64,000 bases of DNA from Phocaeicola faecalis (GTDB lineage Bacteria > Bacteroidota > Bacteroidia > Bacteroidales > Bacteroidaceae). Below, one piece after another: positions 7,550 to 16,188 of this stretch; positions within the stretch are counted from its first letter, which is position 1, and each line of letters starts with the position of its first letter. Position numbers and translations under genes: made by a program. The notes below the pieces were generated by a model, which was not told where the DNA came from, ran no database searches, and saw nothing but the letters and a program-made list of their open reading frames with translations. The DNA lies in NCBI RefSeq assembly GCF_021730445.1, contig NZ_JADNRM010000002.1, forward strand, positions 159,841 through 223,840. Reading direction: 5' to 3'.

Positions 7550-9076
7550 TTATTTTTTATTTGTTGGATAATTCGGACTATATAAAAGATTCTTATTGCG
7601 GATGACCAACTTGCCATCTTTCACCCACTCCTCTCCTCTTTCCTGCAAATGTCCGGCCATCGCTTTTCGCATCTTTTCCAATGTTTTTCCGGAAGCCTTG
7701 GCTTTTGACAAATCATGCAATTCGTATGGGTCTTTTGACAAATCGAACAATTGTTCCTCACCTGTACGGAAAAACCAGATATACTTTATTTTTCCATCCG
7801 TCAAGGCACACCAATAATTATCCGCCCAATAAGCGGTGGAATGTTCTATATCAATATATTCACGCCAGGGAGCTTTCCCTTTTTCCAATAAAGGAAGTAA
7901 AGACAGACCGTCCATTTCTTCCGGAATCCGGCAGCCGTTCAATGCCAGAAAAGTAGGAAGCAAGTCGCGTAACTCCACCGGAGCCTCTATTTTTTCACCG
8001 GGTTTCAGGCTACTCTTCATGTTTTCGGGCAACTTGACAATAAAAGGAATAGCTGCCGAGCCTTCATAAGCATACGTTTTACGCCACAAATGATGATCTC
8101 CCAACATATCGCCATGATCGGCAACAAAGCATATCAACGCATTGTCATACATCCCTTTCTTTTTCAGTTCATCCACGATACGCCCTACCTGCTCGTCAAT
8201 AAAAGTAACCGAAGCGTAATAATACTTACGAGAATTCCGGGCATATTCCACTCCATAGTTTCCTACAGCCGCTTCAGGATTTTTTTCGGGATGAGTATCT
8301 ATTGCCAGATCCTTGCACCAGTCACCTACAGCAGGGGCGGGTATTTCTCTGCCCTCATACTTATCCACTATTCGCTGAGGGGGATCATACGGACTATGCG
8401 GGCGGGCAAAAGATACTTTCAGGAATAAAGGCTGTTCAGAAGAATAACCTTTTATCGCCTCCACCGCCCTGTCTCCTGTCCATACAGTAGGATGCAACCG
8501 TTCGGGCAAAGCATACGCTTTCGCTCCGTGGGCATTCCACTCCACCCCCGTACTGTCGGGATTCAGCCCGAAAGCCTGCGTATTGAACCATTTACGATAA
8601 TCACTCATAAAATAAGGAGACTCCACACGTCCGCTTTCATCCAGGATAGTCGCTTCGAATCCATGCAACACATTCTGCGGATGCCAATGCATTTTTCCTA
8701 TTCCCAATGTGTGATAACCCAAGTCTTTCAACATCTGCGGCATTTCATATTGATAATGCTCCGCCACTTGTCCATATCCTAACAAGCCATGATGCCAGGG
8801 AGACATACCCGTGAGCATACCCGCACGTGCCGGAGTACTGCTTGGAGCAGCAGTATAGGCATTACAAAACAAATGTCCATCGGCTGCCAAGCGATCCACA
8901 TTTGGAGAAATCACAGCTTCATTTCCCGCACACCCCAATGCATCCCAACGTTGTTGGTCAGTCATTATCAAGATGATATGCGGTTGTTTCTTTTCCGGTT
9001 GTGCAGCCTGTCCGGACATAGCGGACAAACCAAGGCTACCGGCCATACACCATCCTACATAGTTATACTTTTTCAT
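7550..9076 (-). CDS. S1-family sulfatase, Ser-type
   Basis: This is a secreted 508-aa sulfatase of the alkaline-phosphatase fold. After a signal peptide (about 1-25) comes the metal-binding start IILIMTDQQRWD, then the signature S80-T-P-A-R84 followed by AGMLTG. Ser80 should be converted to formylglycine by an anaerobic sulfatase-maturating enzyme, which is not encoded in this window. Further S1 blocks are GIGKMHW and CFVADHGDMLGDHHLW. The C-terminal subdomain (about 400-508) has the usual WFFRTGEEQLFDLSKDPYE. Specificity cannot be assigned from sequence alone, but the genomic position implies a sulfated fucose/hexosamine glycan. It sits tightly between the GH29 and GH20 genes. Confidence 0.92.
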   Translation of the reverse strand: MKKYNYVGWCMAGSLGLSAMSGQAAQPEKKQPHIILIMTDQQRWDALGCAGNEAVISPNVDRLAADGHLFCNAYTAAPSSTPARAGMLTGMSPWHHGLLGYGQVAEHYQYEMPQMLKDLGYHTLGIGKMHWHPQNVLHGFEATILDESGRVESPYFMSDYRKWFNTQAFGLNPDSTGVEWNAHGAKAYALPERLHPTVWTGDRAVEAIKGYSSEQPLFLKVSFARPHSPYDPPQRIVDKYEGREIPAPAVGDWCKDLAIDTHPEKNPEAAVGNYGVEYARNSRKYYYASVTFIDEQVGRIVDELKKKGMYDNALICFVADHGDMLGDHHLWRKTYAYEGSAAIPFIVKLPENMKSSLKPGEKIEAPVELRDLLPTFLALNGCRIPEEMDGLSLLPLLEKGKAPWREYIDIEHSTAYWADNYWCALTDGKIKYIWFFRTGEEQLFDLSKDPYELHDLSKAKASGKTLEKMRKAMAGHLQERGEEWVKDGKLVIRNKNLLYSPNYPTNKK

Positions 9077-9082
9077 TACTTA

Positions 9083-11116
9083 TCAGTTTTTAGAAAATAA
9101 AATATCCAATTCCGCTACCCCCATGCTCTTTTGGCCACCTACTGTTGACAATGCACGGAAACGGATATAGCGTCCTTTATGCGTCTGCCGGAAAATCACC
9201 TGCTGTTCTACAGGATTGTTCTGAATATTGGCAAACTCTCCATGGGCTGCCTCCTCCCATCGGGTTCCATCCAAAGAAATTTCAACCCTATATTTTACAA
9301 TGATTCCATTAGCCCATCGTGCCTGATCGGGTAGATAACTTATACCGGTTATTTCCTTTTCCGATTTCAAGTCGACCTCAAGCATGTCTTTTCCAACCCA
9401 AGTTGTATGCTGGTTTTCATCAAAGACAAGTGTACCGGCTTTATCAGGCAAGGTGCTCCAGTGAGCCTTACTACCGGTAAAGGTACGCGTAGCAGTTGTT
9501 GACTTTTTCTTTCCGTCCACCGCTACCGCTTTAATAATCCGATTACCGTCTGCCGGAACAGGCGACTGGTAACGAAGGCTTACACCCGGTTGCGGTTCTT
9601 TACCATCTGTAGTATAATAGATAGAAGCATCCTTATTGCTGCATACCAACTTCACCTCTCCATCCTTATTTCTGGTAATCACAGGAGCATCCAGCGGAGT
9701 TTCCGCTTTAAAGACCTGTATTTCTGCCAGACAAGGTGCCTCCCATGCATCTGTTATCCGTATTCGCAGACGTGAAGCAGTGACTTCGGGAAAACGCAGA
9801 ATCCGTTTATAACCGATAGTAGTCTGTTCATCCAATTTCTGCCAATTTCCATTATTAAAATATTCTACAACAAACTGTTTTACTCTTTGCCCTTTCTCAA
9901 TAAACTCTTGTAACAGCAAACGGTTGAAAGTTAATTCTTTTCCAAAATCCACTTCCAATGTAGGTGTTTTTGTATCAGCTTCCCAATATGTACTTCGATT
10001 ACCATCCAAAGCATATTTCAACTTCTTGCTGTTCCCGCCTGTCGCCTTCATCTTTTTATCAACAAGATTCTTTTTTAGTTCAGAGGTATATCGCCGATGC
10101 CATTCTACCAAGCGCAAAGAATCCTGCTCAGGAATCAACCCCTCCTGATTGGGAGTCAGATTAAGCAATAACAAGCTGTTACGCCCCACACTCTCATAAT
10201 AAATATCGGTCAATTTGGACAATGACTTCAGTTTATGATCCTCCGAGGCATGATAATACCAACCGGGACGGACAGATACATCGGTTTCTGAAGGAATCCA
10301 TAACGTACCATCCGCATGTCCACGCATCCACTGCTTACCATTTGGTATTCCCTTATCATAAAGCTCCGGCTTTCTCACTGTACTCCAATGTTCTTCCAAA
10401 GCATATCCTTCCTCATTGCCTACCCAGCGAATGTTCTGTGCACTTCCCCCATGCACCACACAGTTGGGTTGCAATTCATATACCATTTCTGTCAAAGATT
10501 CCCATGGATAGTAATCTGCGGCAATCTTTCGGGTATGTAAGGAATCTGTACTATAATAACCACGTCCCCCATTGGCGCCATCAAACCAAAACTCATACAA
10601 TTCCCCATAATTAGTCAGCAATTCGCGCAACTGATTGCGGAAATAAGTAATGTATTCCGGTTTTCCATAATCAGGATGGTTACAATCCCAAGGAGAAAGG
10701 TACAGCCCCACTTTCATCCCATACTCATGACAAGCATCTACAAATTCGCGTACCAAATCGCCTTTTCCGTTTTTCCACGGAGAATTCTTCACACTGTATT
10801 CCGTATAAGCCGACGGCCACAAACAAAACCCGTCATGATGCTTGGCGGTAAGAATCACTCCTTTCAGCCCCGCTTCCTTGCAAGTCCGTATCCATTGACG
10901 ACAATCCAACTTAGTCGGATTAAAGATGGCAGGGGACTCATTGCCATACCCCCACTCCATGTCCGTATAAGTATTCACACTAAAATGAACAAATGCCGTT
11001 GTTTCCATCTGTTGCCACTGCAACTGTACCGGTGTAGGTACAGGCAAGGTCTGTGCCTTTACCGGAAAGCATAAAACTCCCAATATGGCACTTAATAAAA
11101 ATGTCTTATTCATCAT
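9083..11116 (-). CDS. GH29 alpha-L-fucosidase with C-terminal F5/8-type modules
   Basis: This secreted 677-aa exo-alpha-L-fucosidase has a signal peptide at residues 1-22. The GH29 catalytic barrel covers about 25-345, with ILTAKHHDGFCLWPS and the nucleophile D179 in YEFWFDGANGG. A discoidin/F5-8 type C domain follows (about 360-465, with DGNRSTYWEAD). Then comes a chitobiase/hexosaminidase C-terminal-like beta domain (about 470-545, ASIYYTTDGKEPQ), and a second discoidin-like domain ends the protein (about 555-675). The extra modules are typical carbohydrate-binding additions. It is the second gene of the operon headed by the 515-aa sulfatase, separated by 2 bases. Confidence 0.94.
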   Translation of the reverse strand: MMNKTFLLSAILGVLCFPVKAQTLPVPTPVQLQWQQMETTAFVHFSVNTYTDMEWGYGNESPAIFNPTKLDCRQWIRTCKEAGLKGVILTAKHHDGFCLWPSAYTEYSVKNSPWKNGKGDLVREFVDACHEYGMKVGLYLSPWDCNHPDYGKPEYITYFRNQLRELLTNYGELYEFWFDGANGGRGYYSTDSLHTRKIAADYYPWESLTEMVYELQPNCVVHGGSAQNIRWVGNEEGYALEEHWSTVRKPELYDKGIPNGKQWMRGHADGTLWIPSETDVSVRPGWYYHASEDHKLKSLSKLTDIYYESVGRNSLLLLNLTPNQEGLIPEQDSLRLVEWHRRYTSELKKNLVDKKMKATGGNSKKLKYALDGNRSTYWEADTKTPTLEVDFGKELTFNRLLLQEFIEKGQRVKQFVVEYFNNGNWQKLDEQTTIGYKRILRFPEVTASRLRIRITDAWEAPCLAEIQVFKAETPLDAPVITRNKDGEVKLVCSNKDASIYYTTDGKEPQPGVSLRYQSPVPADGNRIIKAVAVDGKKKSTTATRTFTGSKAHWSTLPDKAGTLVFDENQHTTWVGKDMLEVDLKSEKEITGISYLPDQARWANGIIVKYRVEISLDGTRWEEAAHGEFANIQNNPVEQQVIFRQTHKGRYIRFRALSTVGGQKSMGVAELDILFSKN

Positions 11117-11118
11117 CT

Positions 11119-12666
11119 TTATTTTACAAAAATTGTATCGTTATATTGGATTTGCAATTTCTTCAGTTCTGCCTGCATATCGGTCAATACGCCACTATAA
11201 GCAGGATCATTGATTACATTATGCATCTCGGCAGGATCTTTTTCCAAGTCATAAAGTTCCCATGCATCAATGTCATTGTAGAAGTGAATCAATTTATAAC
11301 GGTCTGTACGCACTCCATAGTGACGCTTCACCATGTGTTCGGCAGGGTATTCATAAAAATGATAATATAATGAGCGGCGCCAGTCGGCAGGCTTCTCCCC
11401 TTTCAGCAGCGGCAATAAAGATACTCCTTGAATATCATCGGGAACCTTGACACCTGCCAATTCCAAAAAGGTAGGTGCATAATCAATATTCTGTACCATT
11501 TCGGTTATATCACCTTTCCGGTCAAATCCTTTCGGCAAACGCATTATCAACGGAGTACGCATGGATTCCTCGTACATGAAACGTTTATCAAACCATCCGT
11601 GCTCTCCCATATAAAATCCTTGGTCTGATGTATAGACGACTAATGTATTATCCAACAACTCGTTTTCTTTCAGATAATCAAGCACACGCCCTACATTATC
11701 ATCCAGTGATTTGACTGTTTTCATATAGTCGCGCATGTAACGTTGGAATTTCCAATTAGCCAACTCCTTTCCTTGCAGATTCTTCTGATAAAAATCATCA
11801 ATCACAGGACCGTAGAATGCATCCCATGCCGCACGCTGTCCTTTATCCATACGTCCAATAAAGCTTTCATATAATGATTTCAAACGTGTTTCCTTGTCAG
11901 GACGGAGCATCTTCAAGTCATAAATCATATCCATATCTTTCACAATACTCATCTCCTGAGCTGCGGCAGCTTCACGTCCCTCATAATCGTCAAAGAAATT
12001 ATCGGGCAAAGCAAATTCTTTATCTTCGTATAAGGCCAGATTACAAGTATCCGCCATCCAATTACGATGAATTGCCTTATGGTGAATAAGCAGACAGAAA
12101 GGCTTGTCTTTATCTCGTTTATTTTCCATCCAGTCTATGGCATCATCGGTAATCAAGTTAGTAATATACCCATGTTTCTGAATGGTATCATTGGTTTGTG
12201 TGATGAAATCAGGGTTATAATAATCACCTTGTCCGGGAACTATTTCCCAATAAGTAAAGCCTGTCGGCAAACTTTCCAAATGCCATTTGCCGATTAATGC
12301 CGTCTGATAGCCCGATTTCTGCAATAGTTTCGGAAAAGTCTGCTGCGAGGAATCGAATACACAGGTAGAGTTATCATAGAATTTATTGGCACAACTATGT
12401 TTGCCTGTAATCATACAAGCCCGGCTGGGCCCACTCAACGAATTTGCAACAAAACTGTTTGTAAAACGTACCCCTTCATTAGCTATCCGATCCAAGTTGG
12501 GCGTATCCATATAACGTTTGTCATAGCAACTCATCATTTGAGCCGTATGATCGTCTGTCATAATGTAGACAATATTCAAAGGTTTTTCTGTTACCGGCTC
12601 CGTACAGCTGGTCAATGCGGATAAAGATAATATCCCGCCATAAAGTAATTTGTTACAATGTTCCAT
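11119..12666 (-). CDS. S1-family sulfatase lipoprotein, Ser-type
   Basis: This 515-aa sulfatase is predicted to be a lipoprotein (lipobox LTSC, Cys21), so it is membrane-anchored and possibly surface-exposed. The metal site begins IVYIMTDDHTAQMM. The signature is S78-G-P-S-R82 followed by ACMITG, again the Ser type needing formylglycine formation. Later S1 blocks are ALIGKWHLESLP and VVYTSDQGFYMGEHGWFDKRFMYEES. It heads the second PUL transcription unit, and its upstream DNA copies both the fecR promoter and the susC leader. The subfamily, and so the sulfate position attacked, is not determined. Confidence 0.92.
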   Translation of the reverse strand: MEHCNKLLYGGILSLSALTSCTEPVTEKPLNIVYIMTDDHTAQMMSCYDKRYMDTPNLDRIANEGVRFTNSFVANSLSGPSRACMITGKHSCANKFYDNSTCVFDSSQQTFPKLLQKSGYQTALIGKWHLESLPTGFTYWEIVPGQGDYYNPDFITQTNDTIQKHGYITNLITDDAIDWMENKRDKDKPFCLLIHHKAIHRNWMADTCNLALYEDKEFALPDNFFDDYEGREAAAAQEMSIVKDMDMIYDLKMLRPDKETRLKSLYESFIGRMDKGQRAAWDAFYGPVIDDFYQKNLQGKELANWKFQRYMRDYMKTVKSLDDNVGRVLDYLKENELLDNTLVVYTSDQGFYMGEHGWFDKRFMYEESMRTPLIMRLPKGFDRKGDITEMVQNIDYAPTFLELAGVKVPDDIQGVSLLPLLKGEKPADWRRSLYYHFYEYPAEHMVKRHYGVRTDRYKLIHFYNDIDAWELYDLEKDPAEMHNVINDPAYSGVLTDMQAELKKLQIQYNDTIFVK

Positions 12667-12671
12667 AAATG

Positions 12672-12761
12672 GTAATGACTTAAAGTTTTAAAATAGAGAA
12701 TTCCTTTGTCGCCAAACAATCGGACCTTCTATTTATATGGCAATCGGGAAAGGGATGTTCC
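12672..12761 (-). promoter_or_regulatory. composite ECF-type promoter and susC-like leader of the sulfatase operon
   Basis: On the minus strand, GGAA (12758-12761) is followed after 18 bases by CATATAA (12733-12739) and AGAAGGTCC-like sequence, as upstream of the FecR gene. It then runs into TGTTTGGCGACAA (12706-12718) and a 22-base AT-rich block ending AAGTCATTAC (12672-12693). Both of these last blocks are identical to the susC leader. The element probably puts this operon under the same ECF sigma factor as the rest of the PUL. Confidence 0.7.
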
Positions 12762-13395
12762 TAAAAAAATAAAATGTTTTTTTGAAAATTGTATTTTGAG
12801 ACAGGGCAAACGTTCAATAATTTACACAACCTTTTGTAGAAGGAATATAGCGCATTTCTATAATGATTGTATCATGATGTTGCGAATAAATATATTATAT
12901 GCCTTTATTGTATAGTCTTAAGAGACTTGCAAAGGATGTAAAAGTTATGCTTCTTCGCCTTATGAGCAAGCCTTTTCTTCCTTACTGGTAAGCCCTTTTT
13001 TACGGTTATATACTATAGTCTCCGACAGTGGACTATACAGTCCATTACAGTCGTCTATACAGTCCATTATAGTAGACCCTACAGTCCATTAGCGGAGACT
13101 GTAGTAGAGAACCTGACAGAAAGAGTTAACGATAAGGCAAAAAAGCCTTAGTATTCCCTATGTTTCCTGATAACCGGCTGTGCCTACGAAACATAGTAGA
13201 TAGCCGCAATCTCGCATGTGTTACACAAATGAAAGACATGAATCACACAAAAGATACCTTTTTAGTGGAAAATGAGAGCAATGCCCTCACTTTTTCCCTT
13301 ATCTCTCACCTGTATCTCTCATCATTGAAACGCCTTGTATATATGGGTTTCAGAGAAATAGGTGAGAGCATGAGAGATAAAACACAAACATAAAA
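12762..13395. other. gene-free, decayed stretch inside the PUL
   Basis: No plausible gene is seen. The stretch contains a palindromic short-repeat cluster (13013-13106), a small TAAGGC-aaaaaa-GCCTTA hairpin near 13132-13149, and repeated TATCTCTCA / TGAGAGATA motifs around 13300-13385. It is continuous with the pseudogene at 13396-13779. Together they give over 1 kb of non-coding DNA between two PUL units, unlike the tight spacing elsewhere in the locus. Confidence 0.5.
13013..13106. repeat. palindromic cluster of short ACAGTCCATTA repeats
   Basis: The motif ACAGTCCATTA occurs three times, each preceded by CTAT or CCCT, at intervals of about 22-24 bases. The first unit, CTATAGTCTCCGACAGTGGA, is an inverted form of the last (TCCATTAGCGGAGACTGTAG). 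The whole cluster can therefore fold into one imperfect hairpin. Confidence 0.65.
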
Positions 13396-13779
13396 TTAAT
13401 AGAGAGAATCAATACAATTACAACCACCTGCGCAGACTGTTGATTCAAAAGGCATATAATATCGCTTACCGTCATGGGTAAACACTTTTGAATCCGGATT
13501 GGCTGGAAGAAGGTATAGAATTCATATCCCCAGCCATAAATACAGGTTTCTTCATAGAAGCGATTTCCTTTAATATCATTTCAGCAGAAGTTTCCTAATC
13601 GGCAGGAATCAATGAAAAATGAGTGGCTAAAAATATATATTTCTCATATTCTACAATTAATAGCACACGAGCTTCTTCGTGCCCGGGCAATTGTGTACAT
13701 TGTAGGACATGATACGCAAACTGTCACCATGATCGAAAGCATAAGCTTTCCCCACACATAACACACACAATATACACAT
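13396..13779 (-). pseudogene. remnant of a secreted endonuclease/exonuclease/phosphatase-family gene
   Basis: Reading the minus strand from 13779 gives a short signal peptide (MCILCVLCVGKAYA) and then FDHGDSLRIMSYNVHNCPG, the usual opening of secreted EEP-domain proteins. About 80-100 residues are then missing. In a shifted frame the sequence continues EEARVLLIVEYEKYIF and LATHFSLIPAD, hits an in-frame TAG, and resumes ETSAEMILKEIASMKKPVF and MAGDMNSIPSS. MSYNVHN, ATHFSL and GDMNS are recognisable metallophosphoesterase/nuclease family blocks. A stop after SGFKSVYP and another shift lead to a Cys-rich end (STVCAGGCNCIDSLY). At least one internal deletion, two stops and frame changes make it non-functional. 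Confidence 0.75.
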
Positions 13780-13829
13780 TTCATCTTCCCTTTATTTATA
13801 TAGATTTAAAATCACCACTAATAAAAAGA

Positions 13830-15956
13830 TTAAAACAAATACTCTTCTTCCGGCAGATTGGACCCTACCTCATCAAAAGGCAGCCGTGGAAAGTTCTTGA
13901 TATATTGAAACACTTTAGCATCCGGTTTGAATCCTTTTAATGGATCTGAAGAATCCACAAAACCCGGATCTGAATTTGTTACCCAATTATTATGTAAATC
14001 CAGCCACTCCGTGCGTCCATGTACCACATTACCTATCTTATAGAACAGATTTCCTTCTATCACATTTCCTTCCGGATAGGAAGCATCATTCTCCCAATAT
14101 TTGCTTAATGAAGGGTAGGCAACACTATATGGTGGATTCTGATAATTGACAGCTTGCAAGCGCTGGTCTATCACTCCACCGGGGGCTATCATACCTTTTC
14201 CCCAGTTCTGCATACGGTTATCTACATGTATGGCGACCGGAGAATCAATAAAAATATTATTTGAATAATGATTATCATGCCCTCCACCTATAAGTACAGG
14301 CAAAGAACCGGCCTTATAATAAATATTTCCATAAACGGTTGCCCCACAAGCCCCATCATCATGATAAGTGGCCGTAACACGATGGCGAGGACTTAATTCA
14401 TGAAAATAGCAATAGCGGATTATATTTCCTTGTTCTGAAGGATCACGGCCATAATATACCGCACCTTGATCATCCACTTCACTACATACGTTCGTTATAT
14501 TGCACAATTCTATGACATGATTATTACCATGAAACAGGATTGCCATACTGGGAGCATCATAGATGTCACATTTAGAAACATGATTGCCCACGCCGTCTAT
14601 CCATATACCGGGGCGATAGGACTTCTCAATCCGGTTATAATGATGTATCCGGCAATTCTCCACATAGTTTCCGGCAGGAGTTAACGAAGCCCTGTCTCCT
14701 CCTCCCAAGCTGATACCTCCGGCACCCACATTATAAATATGACAATCCACCACACCATTCTCTGTTCCACCCTCACGGTCAAACAATATATTCTGATAAA
14801 TCGTTCCCATTAAATCACCTACCACACGAGAAACAGGTTCTCCTCCTAGCTTATGCCCTTGCTCGTTACCTGCCAACAAAGTTCCTTTCCCTATGGATAT
14901 GCCTACTCCACCCATATTGCGTATAACACAATTCTTTATCAAAGCGTGATGAGTATTCTCCATATAAATACCTATGTGACGACCATACTGGAAAGTGATG
15001 CCTTGCACTACGACATCTTTACAATTCTCAATCGCCATCAATGGGCCTTCCAATATAGAAACTTGCAGATTATTCACCTTTTCATCGGGAAGATAAACAT
15101 ACATCTTCCCCCGTGTGGCATCCATTACATATTCACCCGGTTTGTCCAGTTCTTCCAACAAATTCAAGGCGAACCATTGACGCCAAGGCGCTCCGGTCAT
15201 AAAGCCATATACCGTATGCTGTGCCGTATGAATAGTTTTCCGCAATGTGTCTATCCTTGCCACACGAATCATATCATCGGCATAACCATGTGCAAAATAT
15301 CCGCTTATCCACATATTCTCTATATTTCTCCAATGAGACGGACGCTCTTCGGCATAACCAAATATGGGATAAGGTGCTTCCTTCCCATCTTTAGCAATGC
15401 CCGATTCATCTATTTTACCAATCAATACGGTAGAGTCATTCGGCCAACAAGAAATATGCAAAGGCTGTCCATCTGCAAAAACTTCAGTCCATGCCGCCTC
15501 GCTAGGACGTCCGAATCCTGTGGCGTGCAAATCAGCCATAGCTATTCCAAGTTTTTTTAAATCTATTTCTTTCACCAATTTCTTGACTTGCGGTTGTAGA
15601 AGATTCAATACAGACTGGTCTTTTACTGATTTAAAATGTTTTCCGGCTATCTGTGTACCACCTGAAATAATGACTCTCTCATCTTGATAAGGGTGAATCG
15701 AAATATTATCCCGGTTTATTTCTATAGTTGCGGTTTGTTCATATGTACCTGCACGAAGTATGATTTCAGCACTCTGAGGAGAATTTGTTTCCTTAATTCT
15801 TTCAAGAGCCGTTTGAATACTCTTCAAAGGATGTGACAAAGTGCCTTCGGCAGAATCGTTTCCTTTAGGAGACACATAAAAAGTTACATCATTTGCAGAA
15901 ATTCCGCAAACAGAAAGAAGCAGCAAGCCTGCCAATATAATTTTTCTTATTTTCAT
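13830..15956 (-). CDS. secreted right-handed beta-helix hydrolase (GH141-like)
   Basis: This 708-aa protein has a signal peptide (about 1-21). It opens VTFYVSPKGNDSAEGTLSHP, the usual N-terminus of parallel beta-helix glycan-active proteins. A lectin-like insert (about 130-290: WTEVFADGQPLHISCWPND, then SGYFAHGYADDMIRV and LNLLEELDKPGEYVMD) precedes the helix coils (about 300-640, with repeated N-C-x-I-x-N and GISLGGGDRA patterns). This layout resembles GH141, which includes an alpha-L-fucosidase. The assignment is by resemblance, not proven. It follows the GH95-like gene with a 232-base gap and belongs to the PUL. Confidence 0.7.
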   Translation of the reverse strand: MKIRKIILAGLLLLSVCGISANDVTFYVSPKGNDSAEGTLSHPLKSIQTALERIKETNSPQSAEIILRAGTYEQTATIEINRDNISIHPYQDERVIISGGTQIAGKHFKSVKDQSVLNLLQPQVKKLVKEIDLKKLGIAMADLHATGFGRPSEAAWTEVFADGQPLHISCWPNDSTVLIGKIDESGIAKDGKEAPYPIFGYAEERPSHWRNIENMWISGYFAHGYADDMIRVARIDTLRKTIHTAQHTVYGFMTGAPWRQWFALNLLEELDKPGEYVMDATRGKMYVYLPDEKVNNLQVSILEGPLMAIENCKDVVVQGITFQYGRHIGIYMENTHHALIKNCVIRNMGGVGISIGKGTLLAGNEQGHKLGGEPVSRVVGDLMGTIYQNILFDREGGTENGVVDCHIYNVGAGGISLGGGDRASLTPAGNYVENCRIHHYNRIEKSYRPGIWIDGVGNHVSKCDIYDAPSMAILFHGNNHVIELCNITNVCSEVDDQGAVYYGRDPSEQGNIIRYCYFHELSPRHRVTATYHDDGACGATVYGNIYYKAGSLPVLIGGGHDNHYSNNIFIDSPVAIHVDNRMQNWGKGMIAPGGVIDQRLQAVNYQNPPYSVAYPSLSKYWENDASYPEGNVIEGNLFYKIGNVVHGRTEWLDLHNNWVTNSDPGFVDSSDPLKGFKPDAKVFQYIKNFPRLPFDEVGSNLPEEEYLF

Positions 15957-16188
15957 TGTTTATTTATTCTATAATTTCACCTATTAATTATCTTCCCCAA
16001 TATTTGGCAATACTTATTGACAACATAGATGCTAATAAAATTCTTGTACTATTCATGACCATATAACTTTATTTTTTATTTATCGAAAAGTCCGTTTATG
16101 CTTCCTAGTACTTCTTACATATATATTTTTTTAATGGATTAAAAACCATCGTTTGATATTCTATAGCACAATCCGAACAGAGTATAAG

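Noticed and set aside
13013..13106. Short regular repeats as a possible CRISPR array
   Set aside because: The units are about 11 bases with no unique spacers of constant length, they are partly inverted, and no cas genes are present.
15988..16062. 24-residue frame on the minus strand (starts MVMNSTRILLASML) upstream of the beta-helix gene
   Set aside because: It looks like a fragment of a signal sequence, with no similarity I recognise and no sign of translation. It is too short to call.
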